Assembly (NCBI GenBank): GCA_016721875.1
Contig: JADKHG010000002.1
Coordinates: forward strand, 372,001 to 436,000
DNA length: 64,000 nucleotides
DNA from: Sphingomonadales bacterium
Lineage (GTDB): Bacteria > Pseudomonadota > Alphaproteobacteria > Sphingomonadales > Sphingomonadaceae
Reading direction: 5' to 3'
In this document: one piece after another, positions 36,858 through 46,951 of the stretch
Layout: each line of letters begins with the position of its first letter
Position numbering within the stretch: the stretch's first letter is position 1
Translations under genes and position numbers: made by a program
Notes under the pieces: model-generated
What the model was told of the DNA's origin: nothing
Database searches by the model: none
The model's input: the letters and a program-made list of their open reading frames with translations, nothing else

Positions 36858-36895
36858 GGCCCGCCCTGGTCCACCCCGGGGCGGGCCAATTTTAT
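36858..36895 (+). terminator. Rho-independent terminator after recA
   Basis: A perfect 9-bp GC-rich stem GGCCCGCCC/GGGCGGGCC (36858-36866 and 36879-36887) with a 12-base loop is followed by AATTTTATTG. It ends recA transcription 57 bases after the stop. Confidence 0.85.
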
Positions 36896-37114
36896 TGTAA
36901 TGATTCCAAGTCACGTGGTCGTCAAAAAATATGTTTGTCAGAAAGACTTTCGACAACCCGGATGGTTTCGGCGGCCAAGAAGCCGAAATGTCAAAGAGAC
37001 GAGAGGAGGAGAGGGGCAGATATAAGCCGACACCTCTCTCCCTCCTGCCTCTTTCACCTTTTCAACACGCGCTCATGGTCGAACCGCCAGTAGCGAATTA
37101 GCGCACATGTCCAC
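36896..37114. other. Gene-free stretch with hairpins between recA and the EF-G-like gene
   Basis: The 3' ends of two convergent genes flank this stretch. It holds a hairpin TTTCGGC/GCCGAAA (36966-36972 and 36982-36988) and a larger imperfect inverted repeat between the purine-rich AGGAGGAGAGG (37004-37014) and the pyrimidine-rich CCTCTCTCCCTCCT (37033-37046). A T-rich tail follows the second. These could end transcription from the recA side a second time; a small RNA cannot be ruled out. No coding sequence is evident. Confidence 0.35.
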
Positions 37115-39151
37115 TCAGGCATGTTCGAGTGTTGCGCGCTTGACCACATCATCCGCCAGCTTTCCCGACAGTTCCGACAGATGGTCAAACTCGGCGGTGA
37201 AAGTCGCCAGACCCTGACTCAATGAGCGCAGTTCGGCATCGAGACCATCGAGACTTGAAACCGGCAAATGCGCCTCAACCATGTCCCATCGTTGCCATTC
37301 GGGGTGGCTGCCCAGATTGAGAATCTGCCCGCGCCGTGATGACACCACCGATCCCATTTTCGATCCGGTACCGGGCGGCGAAGCAATGGCGACATGCGCA
37401 ACCGGTTCGAGCAGATAGGGTTGGCACTGTGCCAACGCCTCGTTCATCGCCAGCTTGCCCGCCAGGCGAAAGGCCAGTTCGGAACTGTCTACCGAGTGGT
37501 AGCTGCCATCGACCAATGTCACCGTGACGTCGACAACCGGAAATCCCATCGGGCCTTTTTCCATGGCATCGCGCACTCCGGCCTCCACCGCCGGAATCCA
37601 TTGCTTGGGAACGACGCCACCGGAAATCTTTTCCTCGAAAACAAAACCCGATCCACGCGGCATCGGACGAACCTCGATTACCACATCGCCATATTGGCCA
37701 TGTCCGCCGGATTGTTTCTTGTGTCTTCCGCGCTGGGTAACGCCTTTGCGGATCGATTCGCGATAGGCAATTTGCGGACTATGGGTTTCGACTTCGGCAC
37801 CATAGCGGCGCTTGAGTCGTTGCAATGTCACTTGCAAATGCTCGTCGTTGATACCGCGCAGCAAAGTCTCATGATTGGCTTCATCTTGCACCCACAAAAG
37901 GGCCGGATCTTCTTCGGTCAACTTGTGCAGCGCGGTCGACAATTTTACATCGTCCTGCCGGTTCTTGGGACGTAGCGCCAGACTGGCATTGCGTGCGGGC
38001 ATTTCGATCAGTTGCGCGGAGCCGTTGTCGTCATTTCCGCCGATCACCATTCCGGGCCGTGCGCCATCGGCTTTGGCAATGGCAACAATGTCGCCACGCT
38101 CTGCGGCCGGTTTCTTCGACGGCTTGTCGCCTTGCATTGCGAAAAGCGCACCCGCGCGCATGTCGGTGGATAGTTCGGCGCCTTCGTTCAAACCGTCACC
38201 CAGCACGCGGGCAAAGGCGAGCCTTCCGACCGCTCCGCCATTGGCGACCTTGAAAACATGCAGCCCCTTGCCATTGGTTCCCAGTCGCGCTGCCGCCTGT
38301 TCAACCGACGGAGCCTCGTGGCGCAAAAGTTTGAGGAGGCGGTGTACGCCGAAGCCATTGAGTGCAGAGCCAAACATCACCGGCACCACCCATCCTGCCT
38401 GCGCTTCTTCGGCCAAATCCTGCAATACGCGATCCAAGCTGGGTTGTTCGTCCATCAACAAGGTTTCGAGCAACGCGTCGTCATGGTCCGCCAGCGTTTC
38501 GAGCATGTGAAACCGCTCGCTGGCCTCTCGTTCGGCGAGATCGGCAGGCATTTCGATCTGCTCGCTTTCCTGTCCGGGAACATAGCGATGCGCGCGTTCG
38601 AGTGCGATATCGACAAAACCGGTGATCTTCTCTCCCTCGCGGATAGGGATTTGTCGTGCGACCAGCGGGGCACTGCTCAAAGGCTGCATTGCTTCGAGCA
38701 AATCGTGGATGTTGCCGCGCGCAGCATCAATCTTGTTGACGAAGACCGCATGCGGTAATTTCATGGCGTCGAGCCTGCGCAAAATCGGTTCGGCAAGCGC
38801 TGCACGTTCGGGTTCGGGGTCGACAACGACAATCGCCATATCCGCGCTGCCCAAGGCACCATAGCCATCGGCAGCGAACCCGACCGAGCCGGGAGTGTCA
38901 ATGACAGCGAAACTGTCGCCCAAATAGGAAAAGCGGGTGAGGTTGATCTCGGTCGACCCGCGTCGCGCCCGCGCCTCTGGACTTGAATCGCCCACACTGG
39001 TGCCTGCCTCGACCGATCCCAGCCGCGAGATCGCCCCCGATGCAAAGAGCATGGCTTCTGCCAGACTGGTTTTTCCTGCCCCTGCTGGCCCGACCAGAGC
39101 CACTGCTCTTACGCCGCATGTTTTACTGTTGTTGGTGGTGCTTGCCATCAT
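37115..39151 (-). CDS. Elongation factor G-like GTPase
   Basis: This 678-residue protein has the five-domain plan of EF-G, with G1 motif GPAGAGKT (21-28), a G3-like DTPGSVGF and NKID (G4), but it is divergent and shorter than the main FusA. Such EF-G-like paralogues are widespread in alphaproteobacteria; their role (for example in ribosome recycling, or none in translation) is not settled. The C-terminal domains IV and V are recognisable from GVTQRGRHKKQSGGHGQYGDV and PLLEPVAHV-like segments. The true fusA is not in this window. It is monocistronic, and convergent with recA. Confidence 0.85.
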   Translation of the reverse strand: MMASTTNNSKTCGVRAVALVGPAGAGKTSLAEAMLFASGAISRLGSVEAGTSVGDSSPEARARRGSTEINLTRFSYLGDSFAVIDTPGSVGFAADGYGALGSADMAIVVVDPEPERAALAEPILRRLDAMKLPHAVFVNKIDAARGNIHDLLEAMQPLSSAPLVARQIPIREGEKITGFVDIALERAHRYVPGQESEQIEMPADLAEREASERFHMLETLADHDDALLETLLMDEQPSLDRVLQDLAEEAQAGWVVPVMFGSALNGFGVHRLLKLLRHEAPSVEQAAARLGTNGKGLHVFKVANGGAVGRLAFARVLGDGLNEGAELSTDMRAGALFAMQGDKPSKKPAAERGDIVAIAKADGARPGMVIGGNDDNGSAQLIEMPARNASLALRPKNRQDDVKLSTALHKLTEEDPALLWVQDEANHETLLRGINDEHLQVTLQRLKRRYGAEVETHSPQIAYRESIRKGVTQRGRHKKQSGGHGQYGDVVIEVRPMPRGSGFVFEEKISGGVVPKQWIPAVEAGVRDAMEKGPMGFPVVDVTVTLVDGSYHSVDSSELAFRLAGKLAMNEALAQCQPYLLEPVAHVAIASPPGTGSKMGSVVSSRRGQILNLGSHPEWQRWDMVEAHLPVSSLDGLDAELRSLSQGLATFTAEFDHLSELSGKLADDVVKRATLEHA

Positions 39152-39289
39152 TCGCCTCCTCTGTTCCGAGTGGGGCGCGTTGGCCGGTCATTGCGCCAAC
39201 GCGCAATAACAGAATGCTGCGCCGATCAGGCGTGAGTCGCAAGTGCAAATATGGTTGCACCGCTTGCAGGCTGGCTTACTGTCCCCAGC

Positions 39290-40128
39290 ATGACAGACAA
39301 AATGGAATGGCAAGGACAGGTAGGGTCGAGCTGGGCACGCGAGTGGCAGCGCACCGATCGCTCCTTTGCACCGCTGACACAGCGATTGATCGAACGCATT
39401 ATTGTAGCGGGTGATGCGGAGAGAATCGCAGATATTGGATGCGGGGCAGGGAGCTGTCGATCAAGCTTGCCGATGCCTTGCCTGCCGCCGATATTCTTGG
39501 GCTTGATATTTCGTCCGACTTGATTGTTGCGGCGACAGAAAGAGGCTCAGGCCGATCCAATCTGAATTTCGCGGTTGCCGACGCTGCCACCTGGCGTGAC
39601 CCGCATTTTGCGCCCGATCTTCTCGTCTCGCGCCATGGCGTAATGTTTTTCGATGACCCTGTCTCTGCTTTTGCCAATTTGGCAGACAGCGCCAGTGATA
39701 AGGCAAGGATCATATTGTCCTGCTTTCGATCCCCCGCTGAAAATGACTGGGCGAGAGAAATTGCGACGCTTTTGCCATCCGCTCCGGCGAGTGATCCCGA
39801 CGCACCGGGGCCGTTTGCTTTTGCCAATGCCGACCGGGTCAAGGCCATATTTGCTGCAGCGAGTTGGAGCGATGTTGCGTTTGAGGCCGTGGATTTCGAC
39901 TATGTCGCAGGCTCTGGTGCCGATCCGGTTGCCGATGCTCTCGACTTTTTCGGCCACATCGGACCTGCAGCACGCGCAATCCGCTTGCTGGAAGGCGACG
40001 CGCAAACAGCGTTTGTCAGCCGTTTGCGCGAATTGGCTGAAGCGCATTTGCAAGACGGCGCGGTTCGTTTTGCTGCAGCGGCATGGATTGTTACCGCTCA
40101 AAAATCATTCATTAGGAGTGCAGCATGA
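39290..40128 (+). CDS. SAM-dependent methyltransferase, frameshifted
   Basis: Two frames give one class I methyltransferase of about 279 residues. The SAM-binding motif IADIGCGAG is in the first frame, and the rest (LSIKLADALPAADILGLDISSDLI, with the acidic Asp of motif II) is in the second. One G is missing from GGG at 39449-39451; the restored join reads GCGAGELSIKLADAL. The N terminus MTDKMEWQGQVGSSWAREWQ resembles UbiE/COQ5-type enzymes acting on small molecules, but the substrate is unknown. The stop overlaps the start of the GST gene by 4 bases. Confidence 0.8.
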
Positions 40129-40749
40129 CCATCACCGTCCACCATCTTAACAACAGCCGATCACAGCGCATATTGTGGCTGCTTGAAGAACTCGGGCTCG
40201 AATATGAAATTGCCCATCATCAACGCGATGCCGTTACCAATCTTGCCCCGCCTGCTTTGCTTGCTGTCCATCCGCTCGGCAAGTCGCCGATGATCGAGGA
40301 TAATGGTCAGATCGTTTATGAATCGGGCGCGATCGTCGAATATCTGTGCGAACGGCACGGCGGTGGGCATCTGGTGCGCGAGCGTGGAACTGACGACCAT
40401 ATCCGCTATCTCGAATGGCTCCATTTTGCTGAAGGTTCGGCGATGACACCGATCCTGCTCAACCTCTATACCGCGCGTCTGGGAGGCCGCCGCCCCGCTG
40501 CATCCACGTATCAGCGAGCAGCTGGAAAGTCATTTTCGGTATATTGACGACCGGTTGGCCGACTCAGACTGGTTGGTCGGAGGTAAAATCACCGGAGCGG
40601 ACATCATGGTCAGCTTCCCGGCCGAAGCAGCGGTCAAAATGGGACGGGCCGCGGACAAACCCCGTCTGGCGGCCTATGTCGAGCGAATCCACGCAAGGCC
40701 CGCTTGGCAGTTGGCACTCGCAAAGGGTGGGCCTTATGCTTATGCGTAA
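40125..40749 (+). CDS. Glutathione S-transferase, frameshifted
   Basis: The N-terminal thioredoxin-like domain (HHLNNSRSQRILWLLEELGLEYE, cis-Pro in GKSPMIEDNG and ESGAIVEYL) is in one frame and the helical C-terminal domain (LVGGKITGADIMVSFPAE) in another. Removing one G of the GGG at 40481-40483 gives RLEAAAPLHPRISEQLE across the join and a protein of about 207 residues. Substrate is unknown. It is probably co-transcribed with the methyltransferase upstream. Confidence 0.85.
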
Positions 40750-40855
40750 TATTGCGCGTGCATGTATAAATTCCAGCCATCTGCAAATGTTACTTTACAG
40801 CATCGCTCGCTGATATAAGTTAGCGATTGCTATTTAAGCAGATGGGGGAAAATCA

Positions 40856-41371
40856 ATGAAAAAAGTATTTGCTGTCGCAGCGGCGACAATAGGATTTGTT
40901 GCGCTCTCCGGCTGTGCAACTGTTATCAATGGCACCAGTCAAGATTATCAAATTGAATCTTCGCCAGAGGGTGCAAAAGCGGTGCTTTCGAGCGGTGAAT
41001 CCTGCACAACGCCGTGTGAAATCAGCCTAAAACGCCGCAATGACATTTCAGTGTCATTCGATCTGGCTGGCTACAAGTCCGAAACCGTACTTGTGCAAAG
41101 CCGGACAGGCGGCGCTGGCGTAGGCAATATCTTGCTCGGTGGAGTGATCGGCGCTGGCGTTGATGCATCCAATGGTTCAATGAACAGTCTATATCCGCGG
41201 CCATTGCGTATCAAGCTGGCGGCTGATGGATCGAGCGAAGAAGCAATCTTGCTCGACAAAAAGGACGAAACCATCTCCACCGTTGCCGCACATAATGAAA
41301 AAGTGCGCGCGGACGTGGAAGAGGGCATCGCCAAACAGAAAGCCAAGGCCGAAAAGAAGGCCAAAGACTGA
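40856..41371 (+). CDS. PEGA-like putative lipoprotein
   Basis: The 171-residue protein has a lipoprotein signal ending ALSGC (Cys20). The following segment (SQDYQIESSPEGAKAVLSSGESCTTPCEI) is the PEGA-type beta-strand pattern seen in envelope proteins, with a likely disulfide between the two Cys. A Gly-rich hydrophobic stretch (VGNILLGGVIGAGVDAS) and a Lys/Glu-rich tail (EGIAKQKAKAEKKAKD) follow. It is likely an outer-membrane lipoprotein of unknown role. An AT-rich promoter-like region (40790-40850) precedes it, and a terminator follows. Confidence 0.8.
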   Translation: MKKVFAVAAATIGFVALSGCATVINGTSQDYQIESSPEGAKAVLSSGESCTTPCEISLKRRNDISVSFDLAGYKSETVLVQSRTGGAGVGNILLGGVIGAGVDASNGSMNSLYPRPLRIKLAADGSSEEAILLDKKDETISTVAAHNEKVRADVEEGIAKQKAKAEKKAKD

Positions 41372-41395
41372 CTTCGCGCCGCCCAGATAACAACG

Positions 41396-41433
41396 GCCCC
41401 CGATTTGCGCTGGCACTTCGGGGGTCTTTTGTT
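41396..41433 (+). terminator. Terminator after the PEGA lipoprotein gene
   Basis: CCCCCGAT (41397-41404) can pair with TTCGGGGG (41417-41424) apart from one terminal mismatch, and the stem is followed by TCTTTTGTTTG. Confidence 0.7.
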
Positions 41434-41510
41434 TGTCAGGCGTTTTGATGAAAGCTGAACCCCATAACCCGCTTGCGAGCCGCCGCGCGGTCGCCTAAGC
41501 CGCGCTTGCT

Positions 41511-44149
41511 ATGACTTCGACCAACGATATCCGCCGCAGCTTCCTCGACTATTTCGGCAATGCCGGGCATGATGTGGTGCCTTCGGCGCCGCTTGTCCCC
41601 TATAATGATCCGACACTGATGTTCGTCAACGCAGGGATGGTGCCGTTCAAAAATGTGTTCACGGGTCTGGAGAGCCGGGCAATCCCGCGTGCGACCTCCA
41701 GTCAGAAATGCGTTCGCGCTGGCGGCAAACATAATGATCTCGACAATGTCGGTTATACCGCGCGCCACCACACTTTCTTTGAAATGCTCGGCAATTTTTC
41801 GTTCGGTGATTATTTCAAGGAACAGGCGATCACCCATGCGTGGACGCTGCTGACCAAAGATTGGGGGCTGAACCCTGACCGATTGACAGCCACCGTTTAT
41901 CACACAGATGACGAGGCATTTGATCTGTGGAAGAAGATTGCCGGGCTGCCCGAGCACCGCATCATCCGCATCCCGACCTCGGACAATTTCTGGTCGATGG
42001 GCGATACCGGGCCATGCGGTCCGTGCAGCGAGATATTCTACGATCATGGCGACCATATTTTCGGCGGCCCTCCGGGAAGCCCTGATGAAGATGGCGACCG
42101 CTTTGTCGAAATCTGGAACCTGGTTTTCATGCAGTTTGAACGGCAGGATGACGGCACCGATGTGCCATTGCCCAAGCCGAGCATCGACACAGGAATGGGG
42201 CTGGAACGCATTGCAGCAGTCATGCAGGGCGTCACCGACAATTATGACACCGACACATTCAAGGCGCTGATCGAAGCGTCTGAGGCGCTTACTGGCACGA
42301 AAGCGCAGGGAGAGCAGATGGCGAGCCATCGTGTCATCGCCGACCATCTGCGCTCGACGAGCTTCCTGCTCGCCGATGGCGTCATGCCGTCGAACGAAGG
42401 GCGCGGTTATGTGCTGCGTCGGATCATGCGTCGTGCGATGCGGCACGCGCATCTGTTAGGTGCGAAGGAACCTTTAATGCACCGCCTCGTTGGCAGTCTG
42501 TCGGCTGAAATGGGTGCGGCCTACCCGGAATTGCTGCGCGCACAGCCGCTGATCGAAGCAACGCTGAAGCAGGAAGAAACCCAGTTCCGTCGCACACTCG
42601 ACAAGGGGTTGAAGCTGCTTGATGAAGCAACTGCGGGAATGGGGCCGGGTGATGTCCTTGCCGGTGAAACCGTCTTCAAACTTTATGACACTTTCGGCTT
42701 CCCTTATGACCTGACCGAAGATGCGTTGCGTGCACAAGGTTTTGGCATCGATGCTGCAGGCTTCGAAGCGGCGATGGGCGAGCAAAAGGCGCGTGCTCGC
42801 GCGGCGTGGAAAGGCTCTGGGGCGAAGGCATCGGACGATGTCTGGTTCGACATTGCGGAGCGCGTCGGTTCGACCGAATTTACCGGTTATACCGCGACAG
42901 AGGGCGAGGGGCAGGTTGTTGCTCTGGTCAATGATGGCGTTGAAGTGCAATCGGCGGTCGCAAATGATACCGTCACAATTATCACCAACCAGACGCCTTT
43001 TTATGGCGAAAGTGGTGGCCAGATGGGCGATGCCGGCTCGATCAGTGGTGCATACTTCCGGGGTGAAGTGACCGACACTGCAAAACCGCTAGGCCGTTTG
43101 CACGCACATCAGGTGACGCTGGCGTCAGGCGAAATCAAGGTTGGTGATGTTGTCCAGCTCAAGGTCGATTCTGCCCGTCGCAATGCTTTGCGCGCCAACC
43201 ACAGCGCGACGCATTTGCTGCACGCTGCGCTGCGCAACACATTGGGTGAGCATGTGACGCAAAAGGGCAGCATGGTTGCCCACGATAGGCTGCGTTTCGA
43301 CTTCTCACACAACCAGCCGGTCAGCGGCGACGAAATTGCGGCGATTGAAGCAGAGGTCAATGCGCAGATCCGCAGCAATTCAGCGGTGACAACGCGGCTA
43401 ATGGCTCCTGATCAAGCTGTTGAAGCTGGCGCTCTGGCGCTGTTTGGCGAAAAATATGGCGACGAAGTCCGCGTGCTCAGCATGGGCGATGCCGATGGCA
43501 AAAACTATTCGGTCGAGTTATGCGGCGGCACCCATGTCAACGCGCTAGGCGATATTGCGCTAATGACGGTCATTTCAGAAGGCGCCGTTGCCAGCGGCAT
43601 TCGCCGGATCGAAGCCTTGACCGGCGAAGCCGCGCGGCTGCATCTGTCGCAGCGCGAAAGTCAGTTGAAGGGCTTGGCTTCCCTTTGAAGATTTCGCCCG
43701 ATGAAGTTGGTGCCCGTGTGGAAACATTGTTGGCGGAACGTCGGGCACTGGAAAAGGAACTGTCTGACACCAAAACCAAACTTGCGTTGTCAGGCGAAGG
43801 TGCCGTGTCATCGGAACCTGAGGTGTTGGGCGAATACGGATTTCTGGGTCAGCTCGTTTCCGGGCTAGATCCAAAAGAGTTGCGCGGCCTGCTTGATCAG
43901 GCAAAGAATCGGCTAGGTTCAGGGGTTGCTGCAATCATTGCCATTAACGACGGTCGTGCCAGCATTGGGGTGGCTGTGACCGATGACCTTGTCGAAAGAC
44001 AGAGCGCAGTAGATCTGGTGCGCGCTGGGGTCGAAGTGTTGGGTGGCAACGGTGGCGGCGGACGGCCGGCAATGGCACAAGGCGGCGGTCCGGATGGGTC
44101 GAAAGCAGACGCTGCACTGGATGCAATTCGCAAAATCCTCCTTGGGTGA
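41511..44149 (+). CDS. alaS: Alanyl-tRNA synthetase, one frameshift
   Basis: AlaS charges tRNA-Ala and edits mischarged Ser and Gly. The class II core, the editing site (HSATHLLHAAL with the HxxxH pair and CGGTHV) and most of the protein lie in one frame ending at 43688. A second frame carries the C-Ala domain (from LKISPDEVGARVETLLAERR to RKILLG). One T is missing from TTT at 43684-43686; with it the join reads KGLASLLKISPDE. Restored length is about 879 residues, normal for AlaS. The gene is essential in known bacteria, so a sequencing error is the likeliest reason for the break. Confidence 0.97.
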
Positions 44150-44197
44150 ACCATTGACTCTGCGATCACTGGTCACAAGCGTGATTTTAATGATCCT

Positions 44198-45157
44198 ATG
44201 CTGTCTGCATGGCGGAAAATGGGTGAAACGGTGAATCAGATCCTTACCATTCCCTACGAACTGGTTTGGCGGGACGAAACACCGTTGGTTGTTCTGGCTG
44301 AAATCAGCGACGACAAAATACATACTACATTTTGGGGAACTGCGCTGGATAAATACGCGCGGAGGTCAGCCATTCTTCCCTTGGATGACGTTGTACTAAA
44401 TGGAAACGAGCGAAAATTTACCGGTTCCATCCATCATATTACCCGCTGTGGATCGACAAGCTTATTGCAACAAATTGGTGCATTGGATCGGGTTTTTGGT
44501 CTTTCCGAACCTTTTATCTTTCTTGAATTGCTGTCTCGGCCAGGCGCGGAAACAAGACTGGCGGAAATCCGAGTGCGTAAACTTGCCTGCCTTTTTGGCA
44601 GCGGGTTGGCTCCCGTTGCAGATCAGATTGTGGTCAAGTGGCCGACGCTGCTATGCCGCCATGCGCGGTTACTCGATAAGGCGTTGGGCGACGCTCCGTC
44701 AGTGTTTCTGTCTCGCAATCCGGTGGAAGTCCTTCGCTCAATCGAAATGCGACCGCTATTGCAGATGGAAAATCTTGCACTCGAATATGTGTTGGGGCCA
44801 GACTTTGATGAGACTCCGTCTCCGCTCCCAGCAGGACTTGCGCTTGTAGCGCATATGCTCGCGGCCAATTGCAGATGGATTGCGCAATCCGCAAAAACAA
44901 GGCGTCTCGATTATCGACAACTGCCCGACATTGGATGGCAAAAAGTAGCTCCAGCTTTTGGATTATCACTCGACGATCGACAAACCGCAAAAATGAAGCG
45001 CTCGGCCGGAGTAAACGCAAAGCAACCAGGCGCAACATTTGTCAGTGATTCATGCGAAAAGCGTGAAACGGCATCTGTCTTGGCTCAGTCATTGGCTCTT
45101 CAATTTTGCAACCCGCAATCGACGAGGCTTGCGCGCAGTTGCAGCCGCTTTAGGTAA
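44198..45157 (+). CDS. Putative sulfotransferase-family protein
   Basis: The 319-residue protein shows a PAPS-type P-loop near residues 79-90 (IHHITRCGSTSLLQQ) and the 3'-phosphate segment SVFLSRNPVEVLRSI near 168, the two landmarks of sulfotransferases. A conserved region VVKWPTLLCRHARLLDKALGD lies between them. It could sulfate a small molecule, but no substrate is indicated by neighbours. The start is uncertain: ATG 44198 lacks a ribosome site; ATG 44219 or GTG 44231 are alternatives. Base and codon use look more AT-rich than alaS and kefB, hinting at recent acquisition. Its stop overlaps the convergent antiporter's stop by 8 bases. Confidence 0.65.
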   Translation: MLSAWRKMGETVNQILTIPYELVWRDETPLVVLAEISDDKIHTTFWGTALDKYARRSAILPLDDVVLNGNERKFTGSIHHITRCGSTSLLQQIGALDRVFGLSEPFIFLELLSRPGAETRLAEIRVRKLACLFGSGLAPVADQIVVKWPTLLCRHARLLDKALGDAPSVFLSRNPVEVLRSIEMRPLLQMENLALEYVLGPDFDETPSPLPAGLALVAHMLAANCRWIAQSAKTRRLDYRQLPDIGWQKVAPAFGLSLDDRQTAKMKRSAGVNAKQPGATFVSDSCEKRETASVLAQSLALQFCNPQSTRLARSCSRFR

Positions 45158-46931
45158 TTTGCTGTGATATCGCCACCGATTTGAGCCGAGGGGCGACTTC
45201 CAGCTCCCCCGCCTTTTTGATTGCACGGCGGAATTCGTCGCGCTTTTCGTGGATCGATGCGATCACCGGACCCATTGCTATCCCCAAGTCAACCAGCACC
45301 GCTTCGGATAGCTGTAACGAACTTTCCAGAGTTTCCGGTACCGCATCACTGGCCCCGGCCAGATAAAGTTCGGCTGCATGGTTGGCATCGCGGGCGCGGG
45401 CGACAATTGTCAGATCAGGATGCTCTGACCTTACGCGTTTTACCGTGCGGGCGGCGAGCACAGGATCGTTCATGGTCAACACCAGCGCTTTGGCGGTATC
45501 AAGGTTGAGCCGGTGCAGCGTTTGCAATTTGGTAATATCACCAAAGATCGCGCGATAGCCATCGCGCCGCGCCGCGACCACGGCATCAACATTATGCTCG
45601 ACCGCCAGATAGGGCTGGTCATGGGTCTGCAACATATCTGCCACCAATTGCCCGACCCGGCCAAAGCCGAGGATGATCGTGCGTGGCTCGGAGGTGCCAA
45701 CATCTTCCTCCAAAGCCAAACCGCTGGATCGAACCTCGATCCGCCGCGCCATATCGTGACCGACGCGCGCGAGTATCGGCGTGAACAGCAGGCCGATAGC
45801 AGTGGCGACTTGCCAGAAGCGTGCGGTTTCCGGATCGATAATCTGTGCAGCACTCGCTGCACCCAGCACAATCAATGTGGTTTCCGACGGGCTCGCCATT
45901 AGCAATCCGGTTTCGGTTGCCACGCCGGGTCGAGCTCCGGCCAGTTTCAAAAGGCTGCTGACGACAAAGGCATTGATCGCAACTGCGACGACAATTGCAG
46001 CAGCGAGCTTGCCTGCATTGGCGACAATGAAACCAATGTCGATCTGCATTCCGATGCTGATCAGGAACACACCCAGCGCCAGCCCTTTAAAGGGTTCGAC
46101 CACGGTTTCCACTTCGCCTCGATAATCGGTTTCGGCGATTAGCAGCCCGGCGATCAGCGCAACCACAATCGGCGACAGCCCGACGGCGGCGGTGGCAAGG
46201 CTCGACAATATGACAACCAGCAAGGTCGCAGAAATGAACAGCTCGGGGCTTTTGGTCCGCGCGGCCTGGCCGAACAACGGGTGTAACATGAAACGCCCAG
46301 CGACGAGCATGGCGACCACCACCGCCAGTCCTTGCCAGACGACCGTGAACAACGCATCCCAGCCAGCACCACTTGCTGCCTGCGGTCCCAGTACGCCAAG
46401 GATGAAGATAATCGGGACAATCGCCAGATCCTCGAACAACAGCATCGCAAAGGATGCTTTGCCAACTGAGGATGTCGTTCCCGCAATGGGAAGCACCAAA
46501 GCGGTGGAGGATAGCGAAAGCGCCAATCCCAGACCAACAGCCTCGGTCGCGCTATAACCGACCATCATCAGGGCAAACCCGATCAGGATCGCACCGCCAA
46601 ATAATTCGGCAGCGCCCAGTCCGAACACTTGCTTGCGCATCCGCCACAACCGGCGGAATGACAGTTCAAGTCCGATACCGAACAGCAGTAGGATGATGCC
46701 ATATTCGCCGATATGGGCAATGTCCGCCGTTTCGGTAATTGTAACCCAGCGCAGCCAGGGATATTGTCCTGCCAGAGCGCCGAGACCCATTGGCCCCACC
46801 AGAACGCCAACCAACAGAAAGCCGATGATAGGCGTGATGCGCAGTCGGGCGAATGCCGGGATCACAATCCCCGCCGCGCCCAATATGATCAGCGCGTTGT
46901 TCAGTCCTTCACTATGCAGTTCGGCGGCCAT
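45150..46931 (-). CDS. KefB/CPA2-type potassium or sodium:proton antiporter
   Basis: The 593-residue protein has a CPA2 antiporter membrane domain of about 12 segments (IGFLLVGVLVGPMGLGAL, LALSLSSTALVLPI, FLISIGMQIDIGFIV) and a cytoplasmic TrkA-N (Rossmann) domain starting IILGFGRVGQLVADML. The C terminus has no recognised regulatory partner. It probably exchanges K+ or Na+ for H+ under electrophilic or pH stress; no KefF/KefG partner is adjacent. The start is 20 bases from the divergent monooxygenase start, so promoters must overlap or lie within genes. Confidence 0.9.
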   Translation of the reverse strand: MAAELHSEGLNNALIILGAAGIVIPAFARLRITPIIGFLLVGVLVGPMGLGALAGQYPWLRWVTITETADIAHIGEYGIILLLFGIGLELSFRRLWRMRKQVFGLGAAELFGGAILIGFALMMVGYSATEAVGLGLALSLSSTALVLPIAGTTSSVGKASFAMLLFEDLAIVPIIFILGVLGPQAASGAGWDALFTVVWQGLAVVVAMLVAGRFMLHPLFGQAARTKSPELFISATLLVVILSSLATAAVGLSPIVVALIAGLLIAETDYRGEVETVVEPFKGLALGVFLISIGMQIDIGFIVANAGKLAAAIVVAVAINAFVVSSLLKLAGARPGVATETGLLMASPSETTLIVLGAASAAQIIDPETARFWQVATAIGLLFTPILARVGHDMARRIEVRSSGLALEEDVGTSEPRTIILGFGRVGQLVADMLQTHDQPYLAVEHNVDAVVAARRDGYRAIFGDITKLQTLHRLNLDTAKALVLTMNDPVLAARTVKRVRSEHPDLTIVARARDANHAAELYLAGASDAVPETLESSLQLSEAVLVDLGIAMGPVIASIHEKRDEFRRAIKKAGELEVAPRLKSVAISQQIT

Positions 46932-46951
46932 ATCTTGCTAATGACCTATAA

